Below the pieces are notes generated by a model, which saw nothing but the letters and a program-made list of their open reading frames with translations, ran no database searches and was not told where the DNA came from. A program made the translations under genes and the position numbers. A stretch of 64,000 bases of DNA from Trametopsis cervina (Eukaryota > Basidiomycota > Agaricomycetes > Polyporales > Irpicaceae), in assembly GCA_022385755.1 (NCBI GenBank), contig MU278353.1, forward strand, positions 234,777-298,776, read 5' to 3'. Numbering within the stretch: position 1 is the stretch's first letter; each line of letters begins with the position of its first letter. Positions 26,017 to 36,706 of this stretch are shown here, one piece after another.

Positions 26017-26354
26017 AGGCGATAACTTGAAAGAGACGAGAGGGGTTATAGGTGCACAAAAGCCCCTCGCTGCAGTATGCCAGTGTTATATATTTGCTAG
26101 TGGGTGGCCACAGTTCTCCGTTTCTCGTTTCTCTGCGGTTACGACCAAGTACGACGGATGGCCTATGCTACGGTAACTAGACGCTTAGCAAGATGACTAT
26201 CCAAATAGTCATGGATAAGTACAGTGCTCAGTGACTTGTAGCCATGGCATGCTAATAGTTATGCGCACACTGCTTGTAGGATGCTGGGGGAGTAGAGGGG
26301 AGTGGCGCTGAGACAGCGCCCGATCCGCATCCGGCAGATTTGAGAGATCTACAG

Positions 26355-26372
26355 TGGATGACTTTCCGTAAG
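26355..26372 (+). repeat. left terminal inverted repeat of Harbinger element
   Basis: 18 bp identical, in inverted orientation, to 30053-30070. The outer flank reads ...ATCTACAG. Confidence 0.78.
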
Positions 26373-26480
26373 GGTTTTCCGGTTCCAGATCATATCATAA
26401 TTTACTCTCCGCCTGATTTCGCCACTTGACGCGGCCCGATTGTGATCTCCGTGTGATTCACGCACGCAAACGCTGCAAAG

Positions 26481-27871
26481 ATGAACACTTCCCCAACGGC
26501 CACTCTCAACAATATGTATGATGAATTAGAGGAGGAGGAGGAGGACCTGTTGCTGGCTGCCGCCCTTGTTGTCCTTGGGGCTGAGGATACTCGTCAACAG
26601 CACCGTATGGAAACTCGCCGCCGAACTCGTCAATATCTCACACGACCGGAGCTTTTGCCTAACCCCAGAGTCAATACACCCTGGCAGCAGTTGTATGAAA
26701 GTCGTAGCGACCGTGCCTTCATCACAACTATGGGAGTTGATGTTGCTACATTCGAATATCTGCTTGAAGCTGGTTTTGCCGATGAATGGAATTTTGCAAC
26801 AATTCCTCGAAACGACACAAACCCTGCTGGCAATCCACGTCCTGGTGCAAGGTCCCTTGATGCTGCAGGAGGGCTGGGTCTCTATCTTCACTGGATTTCC
26901 TCCACAATGCCAGAAACGAGTTTACAGCTCATTTTTGCCCTCATTCCATCTACTGTCAGCCGATACGTCACATTTGCTCAACGGATCATACTTCACGTTC
27001 TGCATGAAATTCCTGAAGGCACAATTCAATGGCCATCGGATGAGCAAGAGTTTTCTGATTTGGCTGCTTTAGTTCAGGTAAACATCATAATAAAATCTGC
27101 TGCTTGATATAAATCTCATTTTATCTTGATGCAGGCTCGTCATCATCTGTTGACTGGTGCCTTTGGAAGCATAGACGGAGTTAATCTTCCCGTTCATGTT
27201 TCCGATGACCCACAAATTGAGAATGCAACATATAATGGTTGGCTACATGCTCATTTTATCAGCTGTGTGATTGTATTCGGATCTGATGGTATGTTATTTT
27301 ATTCATACTTGATACTCTTTTCATACTGTATGTAGGTTTAATCAAACAAGCAGTCTTGAATGCACCTGGGAGCTGGCATGACTCCCGGGTGGCTCGCCCT
27401 ATCTACGCCAAGCTCCGAGATCATACGCCTGATGGATTTTATCTGGTGGCTGATACAGCCTTTCCACGAGGGACAGATCAGATCAATGGCCGCATACGTG
27501 CTGCATTGAAGCAAGGAGCCCCTCTTCCTGACGACATGCAAGAACGAGCAAATGTGCTCTACTTTGATCGACAGCTTTTATCATATCGGCAAACTGCGGA
27601 ATGGGGAATGCGAACATTACAAGGTTCATTTGGACGATTACGTCTTCCGTTAAATGCAGAGGACAAACATGGACGAAGTGAACTTTTGGAAGTATGCATG
27701 AGACTTTCAAATGTGCGAACACTAAGAGTTGGGATTAATCAGATACGTAATGTATATATGCCTATATGGCAAAATGAAGCAGATGGGAAAATGTGGAGTA
27801 GACTTGGGGACATGTTATTTAGTGAGATTCGTCAGCACGATCGAGTAGCACGCTTTCATGCAGTTGTGTAG
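26481..27871 (+). CDS. PIF/Harbinger DDE transposase (DDE_Tnp_4)
   Basis: Catalyses cut-and-paste movement of the surrounding element. Three exons (introns about 27077-27133 and 27289-27335, both GT-AG) give about 428 residues. The N-terminal third is acidic then helical, with a helix-turn-helix-like segment (SLQLIFALIPSTVSRYV). The DDE triad is intact: Asp213 in GSIDGVNLP, Asp290 in YLVADTAFP, Glu339 in AEWGMRTLQGSFGRL, spacing normal for the family. No stop, frameshift or missing motif is seen, so the copy may still be active or recently inserted. Base composition is more A/T-rich than the neighbouring host genes, in keeping with a mobile origin. Confidence 0.95.
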
Positions 27872-27972
27872 ATCATATTGTATGTTCTACAGTACTTCAT
27901 CATTACAAGGAATAAGATAATTAAGTAAGAACATTACACTAGAAATAGTCTGGAGTATATAGAAGTAAGATC

Positions 27973-29705
27973 TTAAACTTCAAAGGATTGTGTATGGATT
28001 AGAGAATTAGAAAGCAGTGGAGAAGACTTGTGTGTAGACAGAGGGCTTGAAGCTGCGGTAGCAATGACTGGAATAGATGAAGGAGAGACAGGTTTATGAA
28101 CAGAACGAGCAGATCCATGAGGAGAAGGAAGAGGGGTCACCATAATCTTAGATGGACCAGGTGTGGCATTGCGTTGTGTAAAGGGCGGACGTATTCCACG
28201 AGGTACTGATGCAAGCCAAAGAGACTGTGGTGAAGGAACAGGTGAGAAGATTGAATAGCGAGGCTTCTTCGGCAACAGTCCGAAGTGTTCCCAGAAGTCA
28301 TTGCTGTCCAATGAGTCTCGCCGTGGCTTGCGCTTCTTGGGGTGATGGGGACTGAATGTGGTCGCGGAGCGTTGCAGTGGTTGAGAATTCTTGAACAGTG
28401 CCAGCTGATCCTCGGCACGATCGGCGCGACGTCGCTCTTCATATAGCCTCTCGAGAGCATCTTCAAGCTTGGCCTGTAACCGCTGATTGGCTGCATCCTG
28501 GCTGGCTAGCTGCTGAAGGTGGAAGGTGGATTGGAACCGCTTCTCGTCTCGTTCCTCCTGGTGGCTCGGATCAAAGGCAATAGCAAGATTGGAGAGGAAT
28601 CCCGGACCTGCAGCTGACGAGCGAGGGCGAGATGTTATGCTGGAGCGGGAACTCTTCTTGACTGCAGAGGGCTTGAGGATAGGCTTGCATTCCAACTCGT
28701 CGTCGTCAAAGATCTCGATGATGTCTTCCTGCTTGATCACAACAGGCGGCAGAACTCGCTGAGCATGGCGTCCATTGATGTCATCCAGCTCCCTCGTACC
28801 AGCCTTTGCCTGAATCGCTTCTGATGCCTCATGTACGAGATCAACCCATGCGGGTGCCTCTCCTCGACCAGTTGGTTTCGGCTGGACAAGCATCTAAAAA
28901 GTATGTCAGCATTGTACAGTCTTGACACCAACACGGCGCACAACTCACCCGATCATACTTCTGACGCAGCGCATCCAGCTCACGGCTTGGGAAGCCCTCT
29001 TGTTCGGCTTGCTCGTTGTAGAGAGCAAGTACGGTTCGCCATTCATCTGGGCCCAATGGCTGCACTGAAAGAACAGTCTGTGCAAGGAGATTCATCTCCT
29101 CGTCCGAATATCCCTTCGAGCCAGCAGCGCGGCCCTTTGCTGATGCCTTGCCCTTGCCTCCGCGACGGATGGAAGTAGCGGCTCGAGCAGGCTGCTCAAG
29201 TGGAGGCGGTGGCAGTTGTGTAGCGGGAGGATGGGAAGGATATATTGGGGGTGGTTGCGGGGGAGCTCCAAATGGTCCAGGTGCATATGGGTAGTATCCT
29301 GCATATGGTGCGGCATACAACGGGGCACTGCTGGTGTGCGGAGGTGCAGAGTATGACATGGGATGCTGCGAGAAGGAGAACGGCACTGCGGGCGGCGCTG
29401 AGTGGCCCCCGGCAGCTGCAACGCCCCCTTCCGCAGTTGATGTGTCTTGTGCGGTCGCCTCCTGGACCTGAGCCCGCGCCCGTTGTAGCGGCTTGGGGCG
29501 GACACCATTGTTGCCAGCAGGGATGTTTAAGGGCTAGAAAAAGGAACTGTGAGCAGTTATCGCGAATGGTTGTGAAAGGACGTACTATAACATTAGGTTG
29601 GGGTATATTGGAAGGATCGGAATGCTGAGTTTGAGCCAGGTGGTCTCCACCGGATTGGACCTGGCCTCCTCTTGCGGAGGATTTACGAGCACGGGTGTTT
29701 GCCAT
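27973..29705 (-). CDS. Harbinger accessory Myb/SANT-like protein
   Basis: The second gene of the transposon; in other Harbinger systems the Myb-like partner brings transposase to the nucleus and to element ends. Three exons: MANTRARKSS...PQPNVI, then PLNIPAGNNGVRPK onward, then MLVQPKPTGRGEAP to the stop at 27973-27975. The middle exon has a Pro/Tyr-rich disordered stretch, then a Myb/SANT-like domain (GYSDEEMNLLAQTVLSVQPL ... DEWRTVLALYN ... LDALRQKYDR). The last exon has an acidic segment (EDIIEIFDDDE), a predicted coiled coil of about 60 residues (28.40-28.57 kb) and a basic Lys/Arg patch (HPKKRKPRR), a likely nuclear localisation signal. Convergent with the transposase, 100 bp between stops. 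Complete. Confidence 0.88.
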
Positions 29706-30052
29706 CTGTAACGAGCGACTGGGGTGAATGAGTGGAAGGGAGACAAAGGCGACCGCATTTCCAGCTCACCTTCATATGCGCGGTGTCCTCGCACCAAGTT
29801 TCATGATGCCGACCGAGAGATTTAGGGACCGCGACGAGCTGGTTCCTAAAATCGTGGACTAGGTCATAGTCGTTGGCGGGGAAAGGGCGCGTACCTACGT
29901 GGTTGAACTGTTGACCATATCACAGGCGTGCGGCATCTCGGCCGGCGTCTTTCCCCGTGTCAGCAGGGTTATTCAAATAAAACCCAGCTGAGGCTGTTTC
30001 AGTCAAGTTCAAAGTCCGATAAGAAGATGACCCGCTATTGCAGTCTAAATGG

Positions 30053-30070
30053 CTTACGGAAAGTCATCCA
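30053..30070 (-). repeat. right terminal inverted repeat of Harbinger element
   Basis: Reverse complement of 26355-26372, 18/18 identical. The outer flank reads GTAATGCC. Confidence 0.78.
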
Positions 30071-30312
30071 GTAATGCCACCTTGCGAGTCAGCTTATTGT
30101 GGCGGACCCCAACTCCCTGGCCGCAACCCCGACGCCAAGGAAATCCAAGGACAAGCTAAATGGTGGCGTTTATATCGGTCTTTCCGACACGCAGCACAGC
30201 GAGCAGGACATCCCATATATGGGTACGGCACTTTCTGCGCAGACCGATGCAACTCACATACCACAGACAACAGGACTCGGTATGTATTATCGAGATTGCG
30301 AACTGGTACAGC

Positions 30313-31914
30313 TTACGCCACCTCCGTTTTCCCTTGCTCGATATCCACCGAACCACGACTCCCTTCTTCCTCCTGTCCCAGCTCAACCTCGAGCTCCGGA
30401 ATGACCACATCAATCCCATCAGCAGTGCTGCTCGCGAAAACAACGGTCTGCCCTGGCCCCAGCCCACTGGAACCAGTGGGACGCGTGTTGAACTGCATAG
30501 TCGACATTTCACGCTTCTTGCGAAGATCTGTGCGGTTCCCCTCGGCATCGACTGACGAGAATTGCGCGTGTACGAGTATGACCACTACGGTGGGGTAGAT
30601 GCCCTGTCACCCGAAGAACAAACACAAAGTTAGACACAGATAAAGGTGCGTGAGCGGATCAAAGAGGAAACACGAACGACAATAGAGCTAGTCGTGTACT
30701 GATACACCTGCGCCGCAAATGCAAGGCTGGGCTTCCTGTCGATATCGTTCGTGAGAGATTTGAAGTTGAGCACGACGACCGAGACCTGCACGAGGAGGCA
30801 TCAGTTTCACTTTCGATTCGTATGCTTGATGAAACTGTGTTAAGGCCGAGGACGTGCACGACTTACGAAGAAGAGCATGTACAGCACCCCAGTATCGACA
30901 AGCACGATCATTACGCGGTGCACCACGGATCTGCTGACTTCCGTGTCCGCCGTACCCTGCATCACATTCCGTATGGAGTCCCGATGCATCCTGTATTCCG
31001 GTCAGCCGCAGCTAGGGGACGTGATTGCAAGTCCCGAATTCCACTCACCAGGTCTTGACGGCGATCAAAACGGTTGCCACAGCTGCGATCCCTAACTGTG
31101 TCCAGTACGCCGTTTGTTGGACGTTCCTGCAGAACGGCGGGTTCGTGAGCGCGCCAAAGGTCACCGCTGGGTCGATCTGGGTTGAGCAGTAGGTCACGAG
31201 GCCGCAAAGTACTGTCATGGTAAAACTGACAGTCAATACGGAGATGCAGTCGTCGAAAAGCAGGGAAGGACGTACTGACTGACGACCCGTACACGAGACC
31301 AGGGAGAATTAGCAGCAGCTTCTCTGTTCCCGTGTGCCAAAAGGCGTATACACGCCAGAAGATGATGCCGTCCCCAATCAACGTCTGTCAACAGGCATGA
31401 GATGGGATGTAAAATGTACCCGCAGCAGACCAGGGCATACCATGTAAGTGTAGACCACGTCTTCCACGAGCGCGAGCCTCAGCACCGTGTCCCCCGTCCT
31501 CGCGTACCGCTCGGTGAGCGACCCGCCCGCACGCGCGGTGAGCGTGAGATGCACCTCCACGACGATATTGCGGATGTCGATCACCCAGAGCGTCAGCTGG
31601 AGGAGGTATAGCACCAGCACGGCGAGCAGAGTGAGTCGCAAGGCGTGCGAGCCGCGTCGCGCTTTCAGGCTGCATCAATATGAGCGCAGGAAGGAGGAAG
31701 GGAGGGGGAGGGTAAGACGTACAGAAGGATCATCATCGCTTTGACGACGAGACCGGTGTATACGACTGTGCACAAAGGCAGGTGAGTGGGAGGCGACGCT
31801 GAAGGAGGGGACGTGCTTACCGGTGAAGCAAGTCTCGACGACCACGCTGATGAAGGAGCGCAGGATGTCTGTGCCGATAGTCTGCAAGAGTGTTGTGTCT
31901 GTAGCGGAGTCCAT
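30313..31914 (-). CDS. multi-pass membrane protein, paralog A
   Basis: First of three paralogs in this window (see 39134-40930 and 48819-50568). From ATG 31914: MDSATDTTLLQTIGTDILRS, hydrophobic helices, a junction giving VYTYM/TLIGDGIIFWRVYAFW, the most conserved stretch of the family, then GLVTYCSTQIDP, GALTNPPFCRNVQQTAYW, an intron after AVKTW, and IVGIYPTVVVILVHAQ. The tail of about 75 residues is hydrophilic and acidic, probably cytosolic. Roughly seven membrane segments, seven or so short introns. Intron sites after Y-x-Y-M, after KTW, after YMLFF and before GIYPT are shared with the paralogs, indicating gene duplication. Function unknown; the layout resembles a receptor or transporter but no family motif decides it. 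Confidence 0.85.
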
Positions 31915-31929
31915 TGCGTTAGCAGTCCA

Positions 31930-33770
31930 GTACGAACTGGATGGGGGATAACGCTCCGTGGTAGAGCTTATATATTTCCTCCCTTGCATTTTTCAGACTT
32001 GAGGTATCATGTCCCGTGCAGTACATCCCCGTGCAATATCGGATGAATTTCATTGTGGCTACGGTAGATGGTCAGAGAGAAGCGGCGTATAAGAGGATCT
32101 ACGTGAACGCGAACGAAATACTCCACTGGTTGACATAGAAGGAAGATGAAGCGGTGCGATGTGGATCACGCGTTCGTCAGTCAATCACTGCATTTACGGT
32201 GCGTGAGAGGCGAGCATCCTAGCCGCCGCTACGACTTCAGGATCTCAGGTGAATTTCGTTGGCGCGTTCAAGATGTGGAGACGCGACGCGACGGCGCACG
32301 GCTGCTAGGCTAGTAAACGTCAATAACAGTTGAAGATGACGGCGTGAGACGACTCACCGTATAAAGGCACCAGACCAGTCTCCCCGAGGCAGGGTTTTCG
32401 ACTTTCAACTTTCGTGCCTCGAGATACATCAGACCGTCTTCAGTAAGGTTCACGATCGGCATATCGAGAGTATCACGACAGATACGAGCTGCTGGATTGA
32501 GTTCAGTTCGGCGTCCACAGTGCGCTGCACTGTAGCAGTTTTGTAAAGCTGCTGGGTCACGATATACCGTTCAGCCCGCGTCGCTGCTAGTTGCCAGTAG
32601 ACTCCCGCTGTACATCGGACCCAGCGGACGACGGACAAGACAACGTCTCAGAAGGCGGTCACTTACAACACGTAGGTCACTTTTCGCAGACCGCGGCGGA
32701 AGTCGTGACTGTATCCACGACCAGGGATCTCCAATCTGCCGATGCTGGAGATCGTAGCTCTGTACTAGGTGACGTGAGATTTGACCGGAGCTGGTATGTG
32801 AGTAGGAGACGAGAGACGTACGGGCACTGCAAGCTGATGGAGCGCAGCTCGGTGGCCATGAGTTACGCAAAATGGCACTATTGAGCGTGTCTGATCCAGA
32901 CATTGGAAGCAGATATCCTGGCAAAAGTGCACCGTTCTTTCGTGTCGCCAAACAGCATTCCAGCATTGCGGCATGCAGACTCTATAGGATGTTCTTGAGG
33001 TTCCTAATGATCTGCAGAGCAAAAAAACCGAATCAAGAAATAAAGTGAGAGTGTCCGTCGAGTTCATTGACGCACTGTCAATTCATGGACGGCATGTTTA
33101 GTGCTTGCGTGTACGGTATTACAAAGACAGAACATCTATCAGGGATCCAGAGGAATTCGCCACACACGTATAATGTGTATTTCGTAGCCTCCCTGAATCT
33201 CTGGTGTGTTCATTCTCGGAGCGACCCATGTAAGCCTGCTTCTATGCGACTGCGACACAAGCACGATATACGCAAGGATCTACCAATGCGAGAATCGTGA
33301 CTGTGTCGAAGTTTATCTGTGGGGGTTATGTTGGTCTCGGTGTCCATCGAGGTCGTTCTAAGTGAACAAACCGGTGAGAGTTCGGTTGAGTTGGCAGAGT
33401 AATTATGGCACGATGGTCTTTGCTCGTGTGGCCGTGCAGCATCCTGTTTCTGGAGTGTAAGCTCCTCTCGCGTCTGTACATTCCCAGCGACACTACATAC
33501 CTCTTTGTCGTCGTCAAGAGCAGCGAGAGGATGTCGGCACTGCAGATGTGGCACTAGAGGCCGCGCACAACGACAATACAACGACTCGCGACCACGGTCC
33601 GCTGTTCCAAACAAACACGTCACCGATGTCTGGTCGCCCCACGCCCCACGCGAGCCCCGTACGACTTTGTATCTTCGTATACCGAATGCGTCCTCTGCAC
33701 TTCCTCTCCCAGCTACGCCACCGGTGCTCATCACCTCGTTGCACGTCAACCACGACTTTCGCGCGTCAAC
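31930..33770. other. intergenic, no supported gene
   Basis: Between paralog A and the first secreted peptide gene. Minus-strand frames at 32.57-33.07 kb are open for 100-130 codons but lack any recognisable motif and overlap each other in different frames, so they are not called. Confidence 0.5.
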
Positions 33771-33777
33771 GGTAGCA

Positions 33778-33784
33778 TATAAAG
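33778..33784 (+). promoter_or_regulatory. TATA box of secreted peptide gene 1
   Basis: TATAAAG, 54 bp before the ATG at 33838, followed by a pyrimidine-rich leader. Confidence 0.65.
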
Positions 33785-33837
33785 AGAGGTGCAGCCCTTA
33801 CCACCTCGCCCTCACGGCTCTCCCCCAATCGCTCACC

Positions 33838-34147
33838 ATGTACTCGAAGACTGCCCTCCTCGTCACCTTCGCCGTCGTCGCGGCCTCCCTTCCCGCAGCG
33901 CACGCTGGCCCCATAGCGTATGCACTTTGCCAGACAGGTGGGCCCACCCTCCTCACACGTCCTCAGAGCGATACTGATAACCACAGGGTGCAACGCCGTC
34001 GCCGTCGCGTGCTACGCAGCCGCCGGCGCAACCTTCGGCACCATCGCCGCCCCTGCGGCCCCCGCTGCCATCCTGGGGTGCAACGCTGCCCTGGGAAGCT
34101 GCAGCGCCACCTGCGCAACCATTGGCCTCTTTGCACCCACTCCTTGA
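33838..34147 (+). CDS. small secreted six-cysteine protein 1 ('zygote-specific'-like)
   Basis: Two exons encode about 86 residues. Residues 1-23 are a signal peptide (MYSKTALLVTFAVVAASLPAAHAG). One 50-nt intron falls inside CQTG/CNA. The mature part has six cysteines with mirror-symmetric spacing C-x3-C-x6-C-x22-C-x6-C-x3-C around an Ala/Gly/Pro-rich centre (FGTIAAPAAPAAILG), which suggests a helical hairpin held by three disulfides. It ends LFAPTP. Related basidiomycete proteins are often annotated as zygote-specific class V-like; no biochemical role is established to my knowledge. A paralog lies 2.2 kb downstream. A probable further intron follows the stop (GTGCGT...CTGCAG, about 34.15-34.25 kb) in the 3' UTR. 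Confidence 0.85.
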
Positions 34148-34259
34148 ATGTCGGTGCGTATTTTGTGGCCTTGACTACTCTTGTATCGTGTCTGCTGTCA
34201 TCTCCTGATATGCGCGCTGACCTCCGTCGTCCTCTCCTTCGTCCTGCAGGCCCGTTTGT

Positions 34260-35980
34260 CAACGTAGTGGCAACCTCGCTGGGGGGTGTGGTTGACTTGA
34301 TGCCGTCATTCGCCGTGCCGCCGCCAGTTCTATCACATCGCCCTCTCGTGGAGGATGTTTATGGATTTTGATGTCTGTTTGTCTCCTTGAAAGTTATCAT
34401 GCTCGTGCATTTGTATATCGCATCGAAATGGCTGCCCCCTTTGAATGGCAATTGTTGTATATCCTGTCAAAATTTTGTGTCTCTCGTTGTCGTGTATCTT
34501 TGGGATCATGGTCATGACCGTGCATTGCAGCGAGAAGCAGAGGCTTTGTGATACATGGTTGCGTGCGAAGGTGTCTTTGACGGCAAGTCCGAGACACGCG
34601 TGCGTCGGAGTGTGGACGTTCAGCGAACGCCTAGCCCCGCCGCCCGCGACTCCGCGGCCGCCTCTGAGCATCTCCGCACGACTGGTGATTGACGTACCTT
34701 TTCAAGTCCGACTTCAAGCTTCCTTATCGCAAAACCACGGTACGTTCGAGTCGTTCTTCCTGATAGCCATGATCAATATCTGACGCAAAAAGATAAACAA
34801 CATATCCAGCTCGACGCTCACGCGACGTCGCGATGAGATGGACTCTATCACCTTCAGGCTCTCGACATAATCGTGTCTGCGTTTCCTCTCTCTCGCGGTG
34901 CAGCTATGCACGTCCCAAATGGTCGCGGCCGTGCTCAAGTTCCCGGCCATTGTAGCCAGTGTGCAAGAACCCCATAGTCGGATGGTGTGGGAGCTTGCGG
35001 TTGGCGGGTGCTGTCAACTCGAGCTGCAAACCCAATTCTCCTTAGGTCCCACTCACTCCGTCCGCACCCGATATTCCTTCACGCGCTCGAACGTCGTCCC
35101 TAGCGTCAAGAGAAGCAGGTTGAAGCCTCACTTTTCTCGAATGCTCCGTGGCTCACGGGAGGGTCGGTGATGCTACGGATCGAGAGACGCACGAGACGTG
35201 TATTGTGCAGTGAGTCAAAAACGCATCTGGAGACGAGGATCATAGCGGGTACCTTTGGGCCGACTGCTCGTGCGAGAATGGATGACCGCTGGGGGTTTTG
35301 GGTTGAATGTCGCGGACGGGCCCTCAGGTCGCATGCAAGTCCACAAGGAATGAGGGCGATTTCTTGCCAATATGAGAGCGACAAATTGCTTATTCGAGAA
35401 TTCAAGACTCCTGGAGGGCCTGAGGTACACTGTTGCAGACGGACCTCCTTGGTGCACACGAGGCGTGGCAGCCGTGATTTGGTTTTTCGGGGTAGGTGCT
35501 CCAGAGGCATGAGGAGTCGTGTTCCTTTGCAAAGATGCTGACGTGCATCTTAGCCTCCGCTGTCCTATCCAACCAGGAGTCGTCAGTACTGCGGTGCAAA
35601 CCCACGCCTCCTCTCTCCGCTCACGGTCCCCCAGTCCCCCGCATCTCTGCGGCCTTCTGGTTTATCGTTCGTGATATCCATGGCTGGCTAGAGCAGTCGC
35701 GGCGTCCGTTTACTTGTCGTGGAGTTCAATTTCCGCATTTCGGTCCACCAACAACACGATGCAAACTCCCGTCTCCCTCTCTTACTCACCTGTATCCGTG
35801 CGGTCTTCCTTGAAGTTCCGGTCCTTTGTTCTTGATATCCATCTTCAGACCAGCGATGGGAGATAGCACGTTCATTCGGTACCTTGGCAGCTTGGTATTA
35901 CCGGACCGAGTTGGGGGCAGGCAAAGGTGCGGTGAGTTGTCAAGGAAGGTTCTGCGTGACTCACCAGGAGACGCCTGCGA
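34260..35980. other. intergenic between the two secreted peptide genes
   Basis: No recognisable gene. Several 100-130-codon frames on both strands overlap one another and lack features. Confidence 0.5.
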
Positions 35981-35988
35981 AGGAGGTG

Positions 35989-35996
35989 TATATAAG
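35989..35996 (+). promoter_or_regulatory. TATA box of secreted peptide gene 2
   Basis: TATATAAG, about 90 bp before the ATG at 36082. Confidence 0.65.
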
Positions 35997-36081
35997 ATGC
36001 ATCCCCTCCGCAGGACTCCCTCATCCGCCTTTCACTCAAACCACTACCACTCAAACGTCCTAGTACTCCTCATAAACAAGC

Positions 36082-36391
36082 ATGAACTTCAAGCTTGCTG
36101 TCCTCTCTGTCGTCGCTGCTGCTGCAGCCCCTGCCGCATACGCAGGGCCCCTTGCCTACGCGGCCTGCCAGACCGGTTAGTTCCTTGTTCCCTCATGGGT
36201 GTTGATGTGACGTTAACCTTGCACCTGCAGGTTGCAACGTCGTGGCAGTCGCCTGCTACGCCGCGGCTGGCGCCACATTCGGCACTGTCGCCGCCCCTGC
36301 AGCTCCCGCTGCCATTGTCGCCTGCAACGGTGCCCTCGGCACTTGCTCCAGCATGTGCGCTACCGTCGGGCTCTTCGCCCCCACGCCCTGA
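36082..36391 (+). CDS. small secreted six-cysteine protein 2 ('zygote-specific'-like)
   Basis: Paralog of 33838-34147. Signal peptide MNFKLAVLSVVAAAAAPAAYAG, then GPLAYAACQTG, an intron at the identical position (GTTAGT...CTGCAG), and CNVVAVACYAAAGATFGTVA onward to ...CATVGLFAPTP. The six cysteines and their mirrored spacing are fully conserved, while signal peptide and noncoding sequence have diverged, so this is an older duplication under selection. Stop TGA 36389-36391. A probable 3' UTR intron follows (GTTTGT...ATGTAG), as in the first copy. Secreted; possible roles are cell-surface, developmental or effector-like, none shown here. Confidence 0.85.
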
Positions 36392-36698
36392 ACAGTCCGG
36401 TTTGTATCTTCCCTCCTGCTTGACAATGATGCTGATATCGTGCGGTTGATGTAGCTGACTCGAACGGTGACTACGATGTCCCCGACGAACAGTGCGATTG
36501 GGTCCGCGGCGGCGATAACATGAACGTCGGCGCGGGCGTTACCGCTCTGTGTGCCTGGGATGTGTTGTCCATTGGAAGTTTGGAATGATGTGTTCGCTAC
36601 GAAATGATACGCTTGTATTCGCATTGGAATGATATCTTTTGTGCTTGATTTGATCTTGGAGAATTGCTACATGTGGCGAGTGGAATAGGCTTCACGGC

Positions 36699-36706
36699 TT
36701 ACTTGC
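36699..36706 (+). repeat. left 8-bp target-site duplication
   Basis: TTACTTGC directly abuts the outer end of the palindromic element; the same 8 bp recur in direct orientation at 38913-38920. Confidence 0.85.

Larger units (their letters stand above)
26355..30070. mobile_element. PIF/Harbinger-type DNA transposon, apparently complete
   Basis: A 3.7-kb element bounded by a perfect 18-bp inverted repeat: TGGATGACTTTCCGTAAG at 26355-26372 and its reverse complement at 30053-30070. An exact match of this length at both flanks of the gene pair is very unlikely by chance. Inside are the two genes typical of Harbinger elements, convergently arranged: a DDE transposase starting 126 bp from the left repeat and a Myb/SANT-like gene starting about 350 bp from the right repeat. 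Similarity does not extend past the 18 bp. A 3-bp TWA target duplication is not unambiguous: TA follows or precedes the ends, but the outer bases differ. Confidence 0.78.

Noticed and set aside
26272..30000. Other candidate terminal repeats for the Harbinger element (GGCGCTGAGACAGCGCC region on the left, CCCCGTGTCAGCAGGG region on the right)
   Set aside because: Only scattered similarity; the exact 18-bp inverted pair at 26355/30070 is far stronger.
30038..30598. 186-codon plus-strand frame at the right end of the Harbinger element
   Set aside because: It runs antisense over the well-supported tail exon of membrane paralog A and crosses the transposon boundary.
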